The translations under genes were made by a program, and so were the position numbers. The notes below the pieces were generated by a model. The model ran no database searches, was not told the DNA's origin, and was given only the letters and a program-made list of their open reading frames with translations. Shown in pieces: positions 42,728-52,220 of a DNA stretch of 64,000 nucleotides; position 1 is the stretch's first letter, and each line of letters starts with the position of its first letter. The stretch lies in NCBI GenBank assembly GCA_045591925.1, contig JAZNTW010000017.1:96558-160557 (forward strand), given 5' to 3'. The DNA is from Firm-04 sp045591925 (lineage in GTDB: Bacteria; Bacillota; Clostridia; Oscillospirales; Ruminococcaceae).

Positions 42728-43981
42728 TTACCAGATATCGTCCGACAGATTTTCGGGGATACATGGCTTCATTGCCGCGATTGCGCACTCAATCTGTTCA
42801 TCATCAGGCTCCTTGGTGGTAATGCGCTGCATCCAGAGTCCGGGTGCAGAAAGAATACGCGTCAGCGGATTATCATATCTGCCGGCAAGCCGGATCAGTT
42901 CATAGCTTACGCCCATAATGACCGGCAGCAGTGCAACACCGAAGATCACACGCGGTGCAACTGCCTGATACGGGTTGAAGCAGCCAAAAAAGATGCCGAT
43001 CAATAATACAAGGAAGATAAAGCTCGTACCGCAGCGCGGATGGAATCTGCACTGCTTCTTGACATTTTCAACGGTCAGAGGGAGCGCCGCCTCGAAGCAG
43101 GCGATCGTCTTATGCTCTGCGCCGTGATATTCATAGGTTCTGCGGATGCCCTTTGATTTGCCCGTCAGCCACATATACAGGACAAACAGAATAATCTTGA
43201 CAAGACCCTCCGCACAGGATTTGATGATGCGGCTGTCGGTCAGGGGCTTGATGAACGAAACCACCAGACGCGGCAGGTACAGGAACAGTCCAAAGGCAAT
43301 CACAACGCCCAGCACCATCGCAATCGACATGATAATATTAAAAATCTTATCACCGAGCTTTTCATCCAGCCACTTCTCAAACTTTGTCGGTTCCTCATAG
43401 TCATAGTTTTCGGATGCTTTTTTCAGATACTCCCAGCGCGAACGGATTGTTCCTGCGTCCGGCTCACCTTTCGGCTGATAGTTTTTATCCTTTTCTAAGG
43501 CTTCGAGGTCTTTGTTCCGGCGATATTCCGGAAACCACGCCTGAAACTTCTCAAACGCCTGTTCTTCCGGAAGCTTGTCAATCTTCTCATGCTTTTTCCA
43601 GCCGCAGAAGTCGTCCACTTCCTCGTCGAACTGTTTTTCGGCGGCTTTCATCATGCAGCGGTAGCCGTCTATCATCGACGTCACAAAATTGACGCAGCCG
43701 CGCACCAGCGGAACGCGATTGTACCATTTCCGGACAAGACGCTGCTTTCCGGTTTTCGGGTCGGTCTCGAATGATGTTGGCACATCCCATGTTTCGAGGT
43801 CGATTTCGCCGCTTGGCAGTCTGCACGCCATGGCGCACCGGAATGCACCCTTCATCATGATGCCTTCAATCAGCGCTTGACCACCGATCTTCGATTTATG
43901 TGCATACGCCGTTTTTGCAGCAGATTGTTCTGCGGCAGCGGAATCGGTCTGTTCCGCAGTCATATGTTCATGTTCAGACAA
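42728..43981 (-). CDS. DUF1385 membrane protein (YqhQ-like)
   Basis: 417 aa from TTG 43981 (AAAGGA 9 bp upstream; ATG 43963 is an alternative). 'IGGQALIEGIMMKG' near the N-terminus, 'RTYEYHGAEHKTIACFE' in the middle and 'HPRCGTSF' are DUF1385 landmarks. About five membrane segments between 215 and 370. An extra charged insert (about 110-200) is longer than I expect. Commonly paired with prmC; function unknown. MITE copy B lies 27 bp upstream. Confidence 0.88.
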   Translation of the reverse strand: MSEHEHMTAEQTDSAAAEQSAAKTAYAHKSKIGGQALIEGIMMKGAFRCAMACRLPSGEIDLETWDVPTSFETDPKTGKQRLVRKWYNRVPLVRGCVNFVTSMIDGYRCMMKAAEKQFDEEVDDFCGWKKHEKIDKLPEEQAFEKFQAWFPEYRRNKDLEALEKDKNYQPKGEPDAGTIRSRWEYLKKASENYDYEEPTKFEKWLDEKLGDKIFNIIMSIAMVLGVVIAFGLFLYLPRLVVSFIKPLTDSRIIKSCAEGLVKIILFVLYMWLTGKSKGIRRTYEYHGAEHKTIACFEAALPLTVENVKKQCRFHPRCGTSFIFLVLLIGIFFGCFNPYQAVAPRVIFGVALLPVIMGVSYELIRLAGRYDNPLTRILSAPGLWMQRITTKEPDDEQIECAIAAMKPCIPENLSDDIW

Positions 43982-44008
43982 AAAAATCAGTCCTTTCTGA
44001 AGCTATTT

Positions 44009-44178
44009 AAGGCAATACCGCACAGAGTTGGTGGTGCAGATACGCAGTCAGATTGTATAGAAATGACGCCGCTGGGCTGACGCCCAGCAAGGAATTTCTG
44101 GGCAAAATAGCGGAAAATATGCAAGTACAAGTAGATGTGCCGCCAAGCCGTAAGGCGGACTTTGCGCGGTGTTGCCTT
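44009..44178 (-). mobile_element. MITE-like element, copy B (170 bp)
   Basis: Full-length type. Begins AAGGCAATACCGC and ends GCGGTGTTGCCTT; TA sits at both outer borders. Contains the intact internal palindrome GCTGGGC-GTCA-GCCCAGC. Inserted between the histidine kinase and DUF1385, so it separates the two operons. Confidence 0.82.
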
Positions 44179-44209
44179 ATATTTGCTGCGATTCGGAAAT
44201 CACAGCAGG

Positions 44210-45640
44210 TCATTTAGAATCCTTTGCCGGCAGCGTGATGACGACGGTTGTGCCGACGCCCTCCTCGCTGTCGATTTCCAAGGAGCCATTGTGCATAGAT
44301 ACGATTTCATCCGCAACCGCAAGTCCGATGCCCGAACCGCGCCGCGTATGATTGGGCTTATAAAACTTGGTCTTGACCTTTCCCAGATCGGATTTCTTGA
44401 TGCCGCAGCCGTGGTCCTGCACGATAATCCGAACAGCACTGCCGTCCTCGACCTCCTCTGCGGTAATCTCGACCAAGCCATCCGCATCGGAATACTTGAT
44501 TGCATTGTCAATGATATTGATAAACACCTGCCGAATACGGTTCTTATCGCCATAGACAAAGGGCAGCATCTCCGGTTCTTCGTAAATCACGCGAATCCGT
44601 TCTTTTTTGGCACGCTCCATATAAATCAGAACAGCGTCGCCAAGCTCTGCCAGAATGTCCATGGTCGCCATCTGCAAGGAGAATCTGCCGCTTTGCATAC
44701 GGGAAAAGTCGAGCAGCTCCTCAACCATTTCGGAAAGACGCTCCGTTTCTCCGACAATAATATGCAGACCCTTTTGCATCATCTCCGGATCGGCTTTGAC
44801 GTTTTCATCGGCAGCCATATCATTGAGCGTCTCTGCCCAGCCCTTGATCGCGGTCAGCGGTGTGCGAAGCTCATGCGAAACCGAGCTGATGAACTCATTT
44901 TTCATCGCTTCTGCGGTAGAAAGCTCGTCAGCCATATGGTTGATTCCGGCGCAAAGCTCACCGATTTCGTCCTCACTCTCTTGATTGATACGCGCGGAGA
45001 AATCGCCGTGTGCAAATTTTTCTGTGTTGCTGTTGATTTCGCGAATCGGTCGCAGAATCGAGCCTACAAAATACAAGTCGGACAGTCCCAGCAGCAGAAG
45101 CACCGCAATCGCGACAACCGTTGCACCAAGCACAAAGGTTGCAATCGTATTGTCGATCGTTTCCAGCGAGGTCACGACTCTGATTGCGCTGTATTCCTCA
45201 CTGATATCAGTGATCGGGAAGCTGACCGCCATGATACGCTCGCCGTTTTCGGTGCGGCTTGTGCTGTAGCCGTAGGAGCCGCTTTTCGTCATCGCGTTAT
45301 CGTAATCCGGCATCTGAATGGCGTAGTCCGGCGAAAATCCGGAGGATGTCAGAACAATCATGCCGTCATAGTCAATCGCCATCAGCTCCATTTTATCCTT
45401 ATCGGAAAAGCTCTCCAGCGTGCTGCGGATTTCGGCGTTCAGATTCGTACCGGAATCGGCTGCATAACGCGTCAGAACACCGTTGACGGCATTGATTTTC
45501 GAAACCAGATATTGCCGCGCAGAGTTATAGAAGTAATTCTGCACCGCATAGATCAGCGCCAGCTCAATCACCAGCAGAATCAGGATAATGACTGCAAGGT
45601 TATTGGTGATCCACCGGCGCGTAATGCTTTTTTTCCTCAT
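44210..45640 (-). CDS. Sensor histidine kinase
   Basis: 476 aa. Two membrane segments (about 14-33 and 169-192) flank an extracellular sensor domain; HAMP near 190-245; phospho-acceptor His256 in 'SSVSHELRTPLTAIKGW'; HATPase with 'NIIDNAIKYS' (N box), 'DHGCGIKKSD' (G1) and 'GSGIGLAVADEIV' (G2). Partner of the response regulator 15 bp upstream. The signal is not predictable. Confidence 0.95.
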   Translation of the reverse strand: MRKKSITRRWITNNLAVIILILLVIELALIYAVQNYFYNSARQYLVSKINAVNGVLTRYAADSGTNLNAEIRSTLESFSDKDKMELMAIDYDGMIVLTSSGFSPDYAIQMPDYDNAMTKSGSYGYSTSRTENGERIMAVSFPITDISEEYSAIRVVTSLETIDNTIATFVLGATVVAIAVLLLLGLSDLYFVGSILRPIREINSNTEKFAHGDFSARINQESEDEIGELCAGINHMADELSTAEAMKNEFISSVSHELRTPLTAIKGWAETLNDMAADENVKADPEMMQKGLHIIVGETERLSEMVEELLDFSRMQSGRFSLQMATMDILAELGDAVLIYMERAKKERIRVIYEEPEMLPFVYGDKNRIRQVFINIIDNAIKYSDADGLVEITAEEVEDGSAVRIIVQDHGCGIKKSDLGKVKTKFYKPNHTRRGSGIGLAVADEIVSMHNGSLEIDSEEGVGTTVVITLPAKDSK

Positions 45641-45655
45641 TCGGCGCCTGCCTTT

Positions 45656-46369
45656 TTATCTGTGGTTTTCGGGCTTCTCCTCCCATTTGTAGCCATAGCC
45701 CCAAATGGTCATGATATAGCGCGGCTCCGAGGGGTCATCCTCGATTTTCATGCGCAGCCGGCGAATATTGACGTCAACGATCTTGTTATCGCCATAATAG
45801 CTGTCGCTCCAGACATTCGACAGGATGCTTGCACGATCCAGCGCAGTATTTTTATTTTTCAGGAAATACGTCAGGATTTTGTATTCCACATCCGTCAGCT
45901 CAATCGGCGTACCGTTCTTTGTCACGGTGCGTCCGTCCAGATTGATGACAAACGGGCCGGATTCGAGCATCTTGATGCCCTCTGCGTTCATCGAGTTCAT
46001 AATGACTCTGCGGTAAAGCGCATCCACACGCACCGTCAGCTCAGAGGGTGCAAACGGCTTTGTGATATAATCGTCTGCTTCGTTCATCAGCGCATTGACC
46101 TTATCCATCTCCTGCGCCTTTGCAGAGAGCATGATGATACCGAGCGTCTTGGATTTTTCACGCAGACGCTTGAGAACCGTGATTCCGTCAATGCCAGGCA
46201 TCATAATATCGAGCAGGGCAATATCGAAATTCCCGTTCTCCTGCTCAAACACTCTCAGCGCCGCCTCGCCGCTGCTGACATCTACGACATCATAGCCGGC
46301 GCGCTTTAAGTTTATGACAACAAATTCGCGGATTGTATCTTCATCTTCACATACCAGTAAACGCTTCAT
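45656..46369 (-). CDS. OmpR/PhoB-type response regulator
   Basis: 237 aa. Receiver domain with phospho-acceptor Asp54 (ALLDIMMPG), acidic pair E9-D10, Lys in 'YITKPFAPSEL'; winged-helix effector at 130-230 ('LTDVEYKILTYFLKNKN', 'VDVNIRRLRMKIEDD'). AAAGGAG before ATG 46369. Cotranscribed with the kinase. Confidence 0.96.
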   Translation of the reverse strand: MKRLLVCEDEDTIREFVVINLKRAGYDVVDVSSGEAALRVFEQENGNFDIALLDIMMPGIDGITVLKRLREKSKTLGIIMLSAKAQEMDKVNALMNEADDYITKPFAPSELTVRVDALYRRVIMNSMNAEGIKMLESGPFVINLDGRTVTKNGTPIELTDVEYKILTYFLKNKNTALDRASILSNVWSDSYYGDNKIVDVNIRRLRMKIEDDPSEPRYIMTIWGYGYKWEEKPENHR

Positions 46370-46428
46370 AATTTTGCTCCTTTCCGCAGCCGTTTTTCAT
46401 CCGGCACAGGGCTGTTTTTCCTATTTTG

Positions 46429-47784
46429 TCAATGATATGATTGTAAAAAACGCATGGAAACAAGCAGCTCACTCGGCGTCAGCCGCAGCAAACGGGGAGT
46501 ATCCTGCTCGATTTTTCCCAGATAATAGCGGCTGTTCTGCTGCCGCAAAAGCAAATAACCATCCGACTGCAATGCGTCCGCCTCAATGGGGTCGGAAACA
46601 ACGGTCAGCCGGAGCAGGGATTTCAACAGAATCGGTTCGGCATTTTCCTGCAAGGGATCGGTTTCGAATGTGTAGAATACAATCTCCTCGTTTTCCTGCA
46701 CTGCCGTCACGCAGCGTTCCCACCGTTTCGGCATCAAAAACACAAAGCTGTCCTGCGAGGAATAATAAGAAGAATATTCACGCATTAAAAGCCCGTTCCG
46801 GCAGACATACCAGTTCGTCATCACAAGCGGCGACGAATCAAGCGCATTGGAATAGCCGTAAAACGCCATGTTGACCGGAATCTCGGCTTCCCCGTCATTG
46901 TCAATATCCATCGTCTGATAGCCACCTGCGCGCTCTGTTTTCGGGAAACGCTCCGCATGATCCGCATACAGCAGGGAAAGCTGGTGCTCACGATACGTCA
47001 GAACCACCGTCTGAACCGTTGTTGCACCGGTGCCGCCGTCCAGATAAATCGCCGGAATCGTATCCGTTCCCTTGCCGGTCGGCAGCTCACCGTAAACGAT
47101 TCTGGAAACATCGGTCATGGTGGCGGGCAATTCGCGCGAGAAGTGGTAATAGACCCCATTCTCATCCAGCGCGTATACATCGGCTGTAGCAGGCATTGAG
47201 GCTTTCGCAGCCGAAGCGACAAACAGCTCGGTTGTTCCGTCCATATCCAGATCGCGCAGCACCATCGCAGAATAGGTCATTCGCCGGTTCTCGATAAGCT
47301 GATCTTCATAATGGAACACCTGCACGGCGTGCTCTGCACCATCGACCATGCTATAGCTGATAATCAGATTCATGCGCGAATTGCTGCCGAGCCGTTCGAT
47401 GTCCACGCGGTCAATCTCCGCACCGGCAGCAGCGGCATTGGATACCGCGTCCCAGACGCCGTCTTTCTGGTCAAGCAGACAGATTCGAAGCGGATTTTCC
47501 TCCTCGGTACTGCCGCTCATTTCATAAAAGACAACCGCCTCATCGAAGCTGTCGCCATCGAGGTCTTCAAAAATAAACGCAGAAAGCCGATCGCCGGATT
47601 TCGGATATTTCAGACTGATCTGCGAGCCATAGGCAATTTGCAGCGCTTGGTAGATCTGCTCCTGTTCCACCGTCAGACGCGGCGGACTCAGCATAGATTC
47701 CACATTCGCCGTCAGAACGCAGCCAGGAATCTGAACTGTCAGCAGCCCCAGCGCCGTACAGCCGGCAATCAACCGACCGATCAT
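46429..47784 (-). CDS. Exported protein with FG-GAP/VCBS-like repeats
   Basis: 451 aa. Hydrophobic N-terminus with a possible lipobox (QIPGC, Cys22; the Pro at -2 makes it atypical). Several acidic calcium-loop-like repeats recur: 'FEDLDGDSFDEAVV', 'LRDLDMDGTTELFV' and 'MDIDNDGEAEI', suggesting a beta-propeller. No enzyme motif. The start overlaps the citrate synthase stop (ATGA), so it is translated with it. Function unknown. Confidence 0.75.
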   Translation of the reverse strand: MIGRLIAGCTALGLLTVQIPGCVLTANVESMLSPPRLTVEQEQIYQALQIAYGSQISLKYPKSGDRLSAFIFEDLDGDSFDEAVVFYEMSGSTEEENPLRICLLDQKDGVWDAVSNAAAAGAEIDRVDIERLGSNSRMNLIISYSMVDGAEHAVQVFHYEDQLIENRRMTYSAMVLRDLDMDGTTELFVASAAKASMPATADVYALDENGVYYHFSRELPATMTDVSRIVYGELPTGKGTDTIPAIYLDGGTGATTVQTVVLTYREHQLSLLYADHAERFPKTERAGGYQTMDIDNDGEAEIPVNMAFYGYSNALDSSPLVMTNWYVCRNGLLMREYSSYYSSQDSFVFLMPKRWERCVTAVQENEEIVFYTFETDPLQENAEPILLKSLLRLTVVSDPIEADALQSDGYLLLRQQNSRYYLGKIEQDTPRLLRLTPSELLVSMRFLQSYH

Positions 47785-49136
47785 TTCCGGTCATGCAGCG
47801 GCACATACGGCACCGCTTTTGTCACGGACTTATATGCCGGACGTATAATTCTGCCGCCGGTCAGCACTTCCTCGATACGATGCGCAGCCCATCCTGCAAT
47901 ACGCGATACTGCGAACATCGGGGTCAGCAGCTCACTTGGGATGCCGAGCATCTGATAGACCAGACCGGAATACAAATCAACATTCGCGCAGACGCTCTTT
48001 GATGCCGCACGTGCGGATTTTTCTGCAACAAGCTCCGGCGTCAGGCGCTCAATCGTTTCAAGCAGACGGAAATCTTCTTCGATTTCCTTGCCCTTTGCGA
48101 GCGCAAAGCCGCGCTCCTTCAGCAGAACGGCGCGCGGGTCGGACAGCGTATACACCGCATGGCCCATACCGTAAACCAGACCAGTGCCGTCGCCTGCTTC
48201 CCGTCGCAAAACGCTGCGGATATAGTCTGCAACCTCGCCCTCGTTATCCGGATTTTTGATATGCTTCTTGAATGTTTCAAGCTGCTGGATGACCTTGATA
48301 TTTGCGCCGCCGTGACGGAAGCCCTTTAGTGCACCGATTGCCGCCGCATAGGCAGAATACGGGTCTGTACCGGACGATGTCAGCACACGGCAGGCAAAGG
48401 CAGAGTTGTTGCCGCCGCCGTGCTCTGCGTGCAGCATCATGCAAATATCAAGCATATGCGCTTCTTCGGGCGTATAGCTCCGGTCGAGACGCAGCAGCGA
48501 AAGGATTGTCTCCGCATTGGATTCCTCCGGACGCAGCGGGTGCATCACGAGGCTTTCGCCGTCAAAATGCTGCCGCTTGACCTGATATGCAGCCGACATA
48601 ATCACCGGCAGATGCGCAATCATGGAAACGGCAATCCGCACTTCGTTCGCAAGCGTCTGTACCTCGCAGTCATCGTCATAGGAATAGAGTGCAAGCACCG
48701 AGCGCGCCATTTTGTTCATGATATTATTGGATGGCGCTTTGGCAATCATATCAATGATAAATCCATCCGGCAGTTCACGGTATTCGGAAACCAGCTTCTG
48801 GAATTCGGTGAGCTGTTCTGCGTTCGGAAGATGTCCAAACAGCAGCAGATACGCCGTTTCCTCATAGCCAAACCGATTTTCTGCTTCTACTGCGCGAACG
48901 AGATCCGTAATCTGATAGCCGCGATAAATCAGCTCGCCCGGAATCGCTTCAAGCTCGCCCTCATTGAGCATATAGCCGTGGACATTGCAGATTTTTGTAA
49001 TGCCGGCAACAACACCCGTACCGTCGGAGCGCCGCAATCCGCGGTTGACCTGATATTTCTGATAGAATGCAGGATCGAATGCGGAATATTCACGCAATCC
49101 CTCACATAATTTTACAATAGAATCCTTATGACTCAT
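47781..49136 (-). CDS. gltA: Citrate synthase
   Basis: 451 aa from ATG 49136 (GGAAGG 6 bp upstream). Catalytic elements: 'MLHAEHGGGNNSAFACRV', 'GFRHGGANIKV', 'VYGMGHAVYTLSDPRA' and 'NVDLYSGLVYQML' (the Asp of D-x-Y-S-G). It condenses oxaloacetate and acetyl-CoA, probably for glutamate synthesis in an incomplete TCA pathway. A methylcitrate-synthase role cannot be excluded. Own consensus promoter at 49191-49219. Confidence 0.93.
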   Translation of the reverse strand: MSHKDSIVKLCEGLREYSAFDPAFYQKYQVNRGLRRSDGTGVVAGITKICNVHGYMLNEGELEAIPGELIYRGYQITDLVRAVEAENRFGYEETAYLLLFGHLPNAEQLTEFQKLVSEYRELPDGFIIDMIAKAPSNNIMNKMARSVLALYSYDDDCEVQTLANEVRIAVSMIAHLPVIMSAAYQVKRQHFDGESLVMHPLRPEESNAETILSLLRLDRSYTPEEAHMLDICMMLHAEHGGGNNSAFACRVLTSSGTDPYSAYAAAIGALKGFRHGGANIKVIQQLETFKKHIKNPDNEGEVADYIRSVLRREAGDGTGLVYGMGHAVYTLSDPRAVLLKERGFALAKGKEIEEDFRLLETIERLTPELVAEKSARAASKSVCANVDLYSGLVYQMLGIPSELLTPMFAVSRIAGWAAHRIEEVLTGGRIIRPAYKSVTKAVPYVPLHDRK

Positions 49137-49190
49137 AAAGCACCTTCCTAGCATACAAATACACGATTTTATAATATTACATACATCTTT

Positions 49191-49219
49191 ATTATACTGT
49201 TTTTTATCCCTGTTGTCAA
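49191..49219 (-). promoter_or_regulatory. Consensus promoter of citrate synthase
   Basis: Minus strand TTGACA (49214-49219), 17 bp spacer, TATAAT (49191-49196). Confidence 0.88.
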
Positions 49220-49261
49220 GCATCAGGCGATGATTCTGCCAAATTATCATGAGGTGATTTT

Positions 49262-50257
49262 TTGTTTGCAAGATTTCGATTTTTTACGATCAGCGCGGCG
49301 TGTATGCTGTTCCTGCCGGCAGGCATTATCGCACGTTATCCCAAGCGCATACCGGCTGATACGCTGCCCATGAGCAGTACCGCTGATGCTGTGTGCGCCG
49401 GCTCATATCGGGTTCTCTGCTGCGCCACCGGCGAGGTGCGTGCGGTGGCGGTTCGGGATTACCTGATTGGCGCAGTTGCAGCGGAGATGCCGGCGTCCTA
49501 TGAACCGGAAGCACTCAAGGCACAGGTTATCGCCTGTCACACCTATGCCGAGCGCATCAAAAAGCAAAACGCTGCTGAGCCAGACCCTGCGCTTCGGCAG
49601 GCGGATTTCTCGGACGACAGCAGCCAATATCAGGCATTTTTTACCGCGGAAGCTATGCGCGAATGCTACGGCAGTGCATATGACGAAAGCTATGCGAAAA
49701 TTGCGGCGGCAGTTGACGCAGTGGGCGATTTGCTGCTTCAATATGATGGGGAACCGATCGCGGCGGCATTTCACGCAATTTCATCCGGCAAAACCGAATC
49801 TGCCGAAGCAGTCTGGGGCAATGCGCTTCCGTATTTGAAATCCGTTTCGTCGGATGCAGACCGCAGCGCCCCCGATTACGAGGAGACTGTCGGTATTTCG
49901 CCGGAAACATTGCAAAAAGCACTCTCTGCGCAAAATCCGGACTGCGTATTTCCGGATGACTGCGCGGCATGGTTCTCTGCGCCGGAATGCTCTGCTGCTG
50001 GAACGGTTTTGCAGATACAATGTGGCGGCATTTCGTGGAGCGGGCAGCTTTTGCGTGAGATACTCGGACTGCGTTCTGCCTGTTTTTCGGTGCAGTATGA
50101 CGGTGAACAGTTCTTATTTACAACGCGCGGCTATGGTCACGCTGTCGGCATGAGTCAATACGGTGCGAATGCAATGGCAAAATCAGGCAGCAGCTTCGCT
50201 GAAATCCTACAGCATTATTATCCCGATACCGTTCTTGTGGCAGTCTCTGCGTTGTGA
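49262..50257 (+). CDS. spoIID: SpoIID/LytB-type peptidoglycan lytic transglycosylase
   Basis: 331 aa from TTG 49262 (GAGGTG upstream). N-terminal signal/anchor (about 5-25). SpoIID landmarks: 'YLIGAVAAEMPASYEPEALKAQ' in part, with catalytic Glu75, 'AFHAISSGKTESAEAVWG', and the end 'RGYGHAVGMSQYGANAMA'. In Bacillus it drives engulfment; here it may be the sporulation protein or a related cell-wall enzyme. Ends at a hairpin shared with the convergent GH25 gene. Confidence 0.9.
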   Translation: MFARFRFFTISAACMLFLPAGIIARYPKRIPADTLPMSSTADAVCAGSYRVLCCATGEVRAVAVRDYLIGAVAAEMPASYEPEALKAQVIACHTYAERIKKQNAAEPDPALRQADFSDDSSQYQAFFTAEAMRECYGSAYDESYAKIAAAVDAVGDLLLQYDGEPIAAAFHAISSGKTESAEAVWGNALPYLKSVSSDADRSAPDYEETVGISPETLQKALSAQNPDCVFPDDCAAWFSAPECSAAGTVLQIQCGGISWSGQLLREILGLRSACFSVQYDGEQFLFTTRGYGHAVGMSQYGANAMAKSGSSFAEILQHYYPDTVLVAVSAL

Positions 50258-50263
50258 ATATTG

Positions 50264-50303
50264 AAAAAGACACTTCCGCTCCAAAGCTCGGAAGTGTCTT
50301 TCC
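50264..50303. terminator. Bidirectional terminator
   Basis: AAAGACACTTCCG / CGGAAGTGTCTTT, 13 bp stem; TTT on the plus side and TTTTT on the minus side. Between convergent spoIID and the GH25 gene. Confidence 0.8.
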
Positions 50304-50346
50304 ATGTTATACTGAATGATTATGCTGCCAATCGGAACGACCGCAC

Positions 50347-51783
50347 TCAAAATCCGTTGCGGTGACATTCCTTGATGATTTTCTCGTAATCCTTGTAGCA
50401 GTAGTTCACATCGACGTCGCCCTCAATGCCGGGGCAGGTTCCAAGACCGTACTGCCACATTCCGTAATCGCCGGTGTAGGCAGGATACGGCACATTATAA
50501 TTCGCCACCCAGACGCCGTATCGCGATGTTATCTCCTTGGGGATCCGGTTGTTCAGATAATACGAGGAGCAATAGACGATGACATAATAGCCCATGCTTT
50601 CCATCTCCGAGCAGAACGCTTCAATAATAGCGCCAATTTCCTCCGGCTTCTTGGCAAGCACGCTCGGTTCTTCGATATCGAATGCGATCGGATATTCGAA
50701 TTTGCGGTCACCCAGCACCTGTGCGCAGGCATGGGCTTCGACCTTGGCAAGCTCCGGCGTAGGCGCGTAGGAATACCAATAAGCACCGACCGGAAGTCCT
50801 GCCGCCGTTGCACGCGCATAATTTGTCTGGAATTTCAAATCCTCCTGTGAAGCAAATCTTCCGAATCCGGCACGCATCATCACAAATTTATTCTTGGATT
50901 CGTCGCGCACCTTTTCAAAATCAATATCGCCCTGATACTGGGAAACATCAATGCCGTCATGCAGATAGGGTCTTGCTGTGCGGACGGTTGTTGTTGTCGT
51001 TTCCGTGGTTGTTTCAAAGGTCGTGAGTGTGGTTGTATTCTCCGAGGTTTCACTCTGCTCCGTCTGTTCGGGCGCAGTGGTTGTGGGAGCCGTCTCCGTG
51101 ACGGTTTCCGTATATGTGGTGGCAGATGTCGTGGTCGTCTGCGCGGTCGTCGTGGTTGTGACGGGCGGCGCGGTGGCCTCCTGCGGTACAACGGTGATTG
51201 TTCCGCGCTTTGTGAGAAGCGGAAGCTGTGCATCGCTATTTGCTACTGTCACATCCTGATACCAAAGTGAATAGACCGTGCCGGCTTCTGCGTCCTCCGG
51301 AATCTGAAATACGACTTCAAAGAGTATGCCATCTTCTTCCGAAACCTCGTTCATTTTGGTGTAACAAGAAACTCTGTTCAGCTTTTTCGTCACAAATGTT
51401 GTGATATCCATATCCGGAAATGCCGATTGCCCTTGGATGACGCAGGATTCCTCGTCCTCCGGAATCATAGGCTGCAAGGGCGCGTCATATCCGATGATAA
51501 ACTTAGAAGTGGAAAAACCGGTGTTCTGTGCGATGGAAACCGCAATCGAAACGACAGAGCCTGCCGTTCCCTCCGCATCGTTCATTGACAAGGATGCCGG
51601 CGAATTTTCAGCCACGGCAATCCGTTTGCTGATGACATAATCGAATACATCCACAACGCCGTCGGCATTGTGGTCTATCAATTCCAGCTCCTCTGCAAAT
51701 ACCGCAGACGGCACGGACAGTGCGACAGCGCTCATAATCGCTGCAACGCCCGCACACAGAATGCGTTTTAGTCCGGCAAACAT
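50347..51783 (-). CDS. GH25 lysozyme with N-terminal half-dockerin and cohesin-like module
   Basis: 478 aa from ATG 51783 (AAAGGAGG 10 bp upstream). Signal peptide 1-30; one dockerin-type calcium loop (DHNADGVVDVFD, 37-48) without its second repeat; a cohesin-like beta module (about 62-200; 'SVVSIAVSIAQNTGFSTSKFIIGYD'-type start, given in part); a Thr-rich linker (205-270); then GH25 with Asp279 (DGIDVSQYQG) and D369-x-E371 (AFDIEEP). It would hydrolyse peptidoglycan outside the cell. The cohesin could recruit dockerin proteins such as those at 27894 and 33848 (inference). Confidence 0.85.
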   Translation of the reverse strand: MFAGLKRILCAGVAAIMSAVALSVPSAVFAEELELIDHNADGVVDVFDYVISKRIAVAENSPASLSMNDAEGTAGSVVSIAVSIAQNTGFSTSKFIIGYDAPLQPMIPEDEESCVIQGQSAFPDMDITTFVTKKLNRVSCYTKMNEVSEEDGILFEVVFQIPEDAEAGTVYSLWYQDVTVANSDAQLPLLTKRGTITVVPQEATAPPVTTTTTAQTTTTSATTYTETVTETAPTTTAPEQTEQSETSENTTTLTTFETTTETTTTTVRTARPYLHDGIDVSQYQGDIDFEKVRDESKNKFVMMRAGFGRFASQEDLKFQTNYARATAAGLPVGAYWYSYAPTPELAKVEAHACAQVLGDRKFEYPIAFDIEEPSVLAKKPEEIGAIIEAFCSEMESMGYYVIVYCSSYYLNNRIPKEITSRYGVWVANYNVPYPAYTGDYGMWQYGLGTCPGIEGDVDVNYCYKDYEKIIKECHRNGF

Positions 51784-52017
51784 ATTTGGAACGCCTCCTT
51801 TTGTTGTTCTTCTTCTCATTTCCCACGCTCTATATGCAAATATGTCTAATTTTTCACCACGATACACGCAGTTCCTTTACATTTTACCATAAAGCGACAG
51901 GGATTGCAAGAGCGCCGCGATATATTCTGCGGAATTTCTATTGGACAACGATTTTCAACATCTGATTTTTGACATTTTTATGCAAAGTGACATTTTTATT
52001 ATTTTTTCGAATTTCAC

Positions 52018-52046
52018 TTGACTTTTTATCGGCAAAGTAGTATAAT
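52018..52046 (+). promoter_or_regulatory. Promoter of tRNA-Thr
   Basis: TTGACT (52018-52023), 17 bp, TATAAT (52041-52046). The preceding 51784-52017 stretch is AT-rich, with no gene seen. Confidence 0.85.
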
Positions 52047-52081
52047 ATAAAGGCGGTCAAGAGAGCGACCGCCTTGAATAT

Positions 52082-52154
52082 GCTGTTTTAGCTCAGTTGG
52101 TAGAGCACATCCTTGGTAAGGATGAGGTCGCTGGTTCGACTCCAGTAAACAGCT
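52082..52154 (+). tRNA. tRNA-Thr (GGT)
   Basis: 73 nt; acceptor GCTGTTT/AAACAGC, anticodon loop TTGGTAA (GGT), T-loop TTCGACT, discriminator T; CCA not encoded. Confidence 0.95.
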
Positions 52155-52157
52155 CTC

Positions 52158-52193
52158 AGCCGCTTCGAGAAATCGGGGCGGCTTTGATTTTTT
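52158..52193 (+). terminator. Terminator of tRNA-Thr
   Basis: AGCCGC...GCGGCT followed by TTGATTTTTT. It precedes the isochorismatase-fold gene by about 30 bp, so that gene depends on readthrough or an undetected promoter. Confidence 0.6.
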
Positions 52194-52220
52194 ATTGTAG
52201 TATGAACGGAGGAATCTGTA

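Noticed and set aside
44135..46309. 724-codon plus-strand frame opposite the two-component system
   Set aside because: Both minus-strand genes are unmistakable; the plus frame is a codon-bias artefact that begins inside element copy B.
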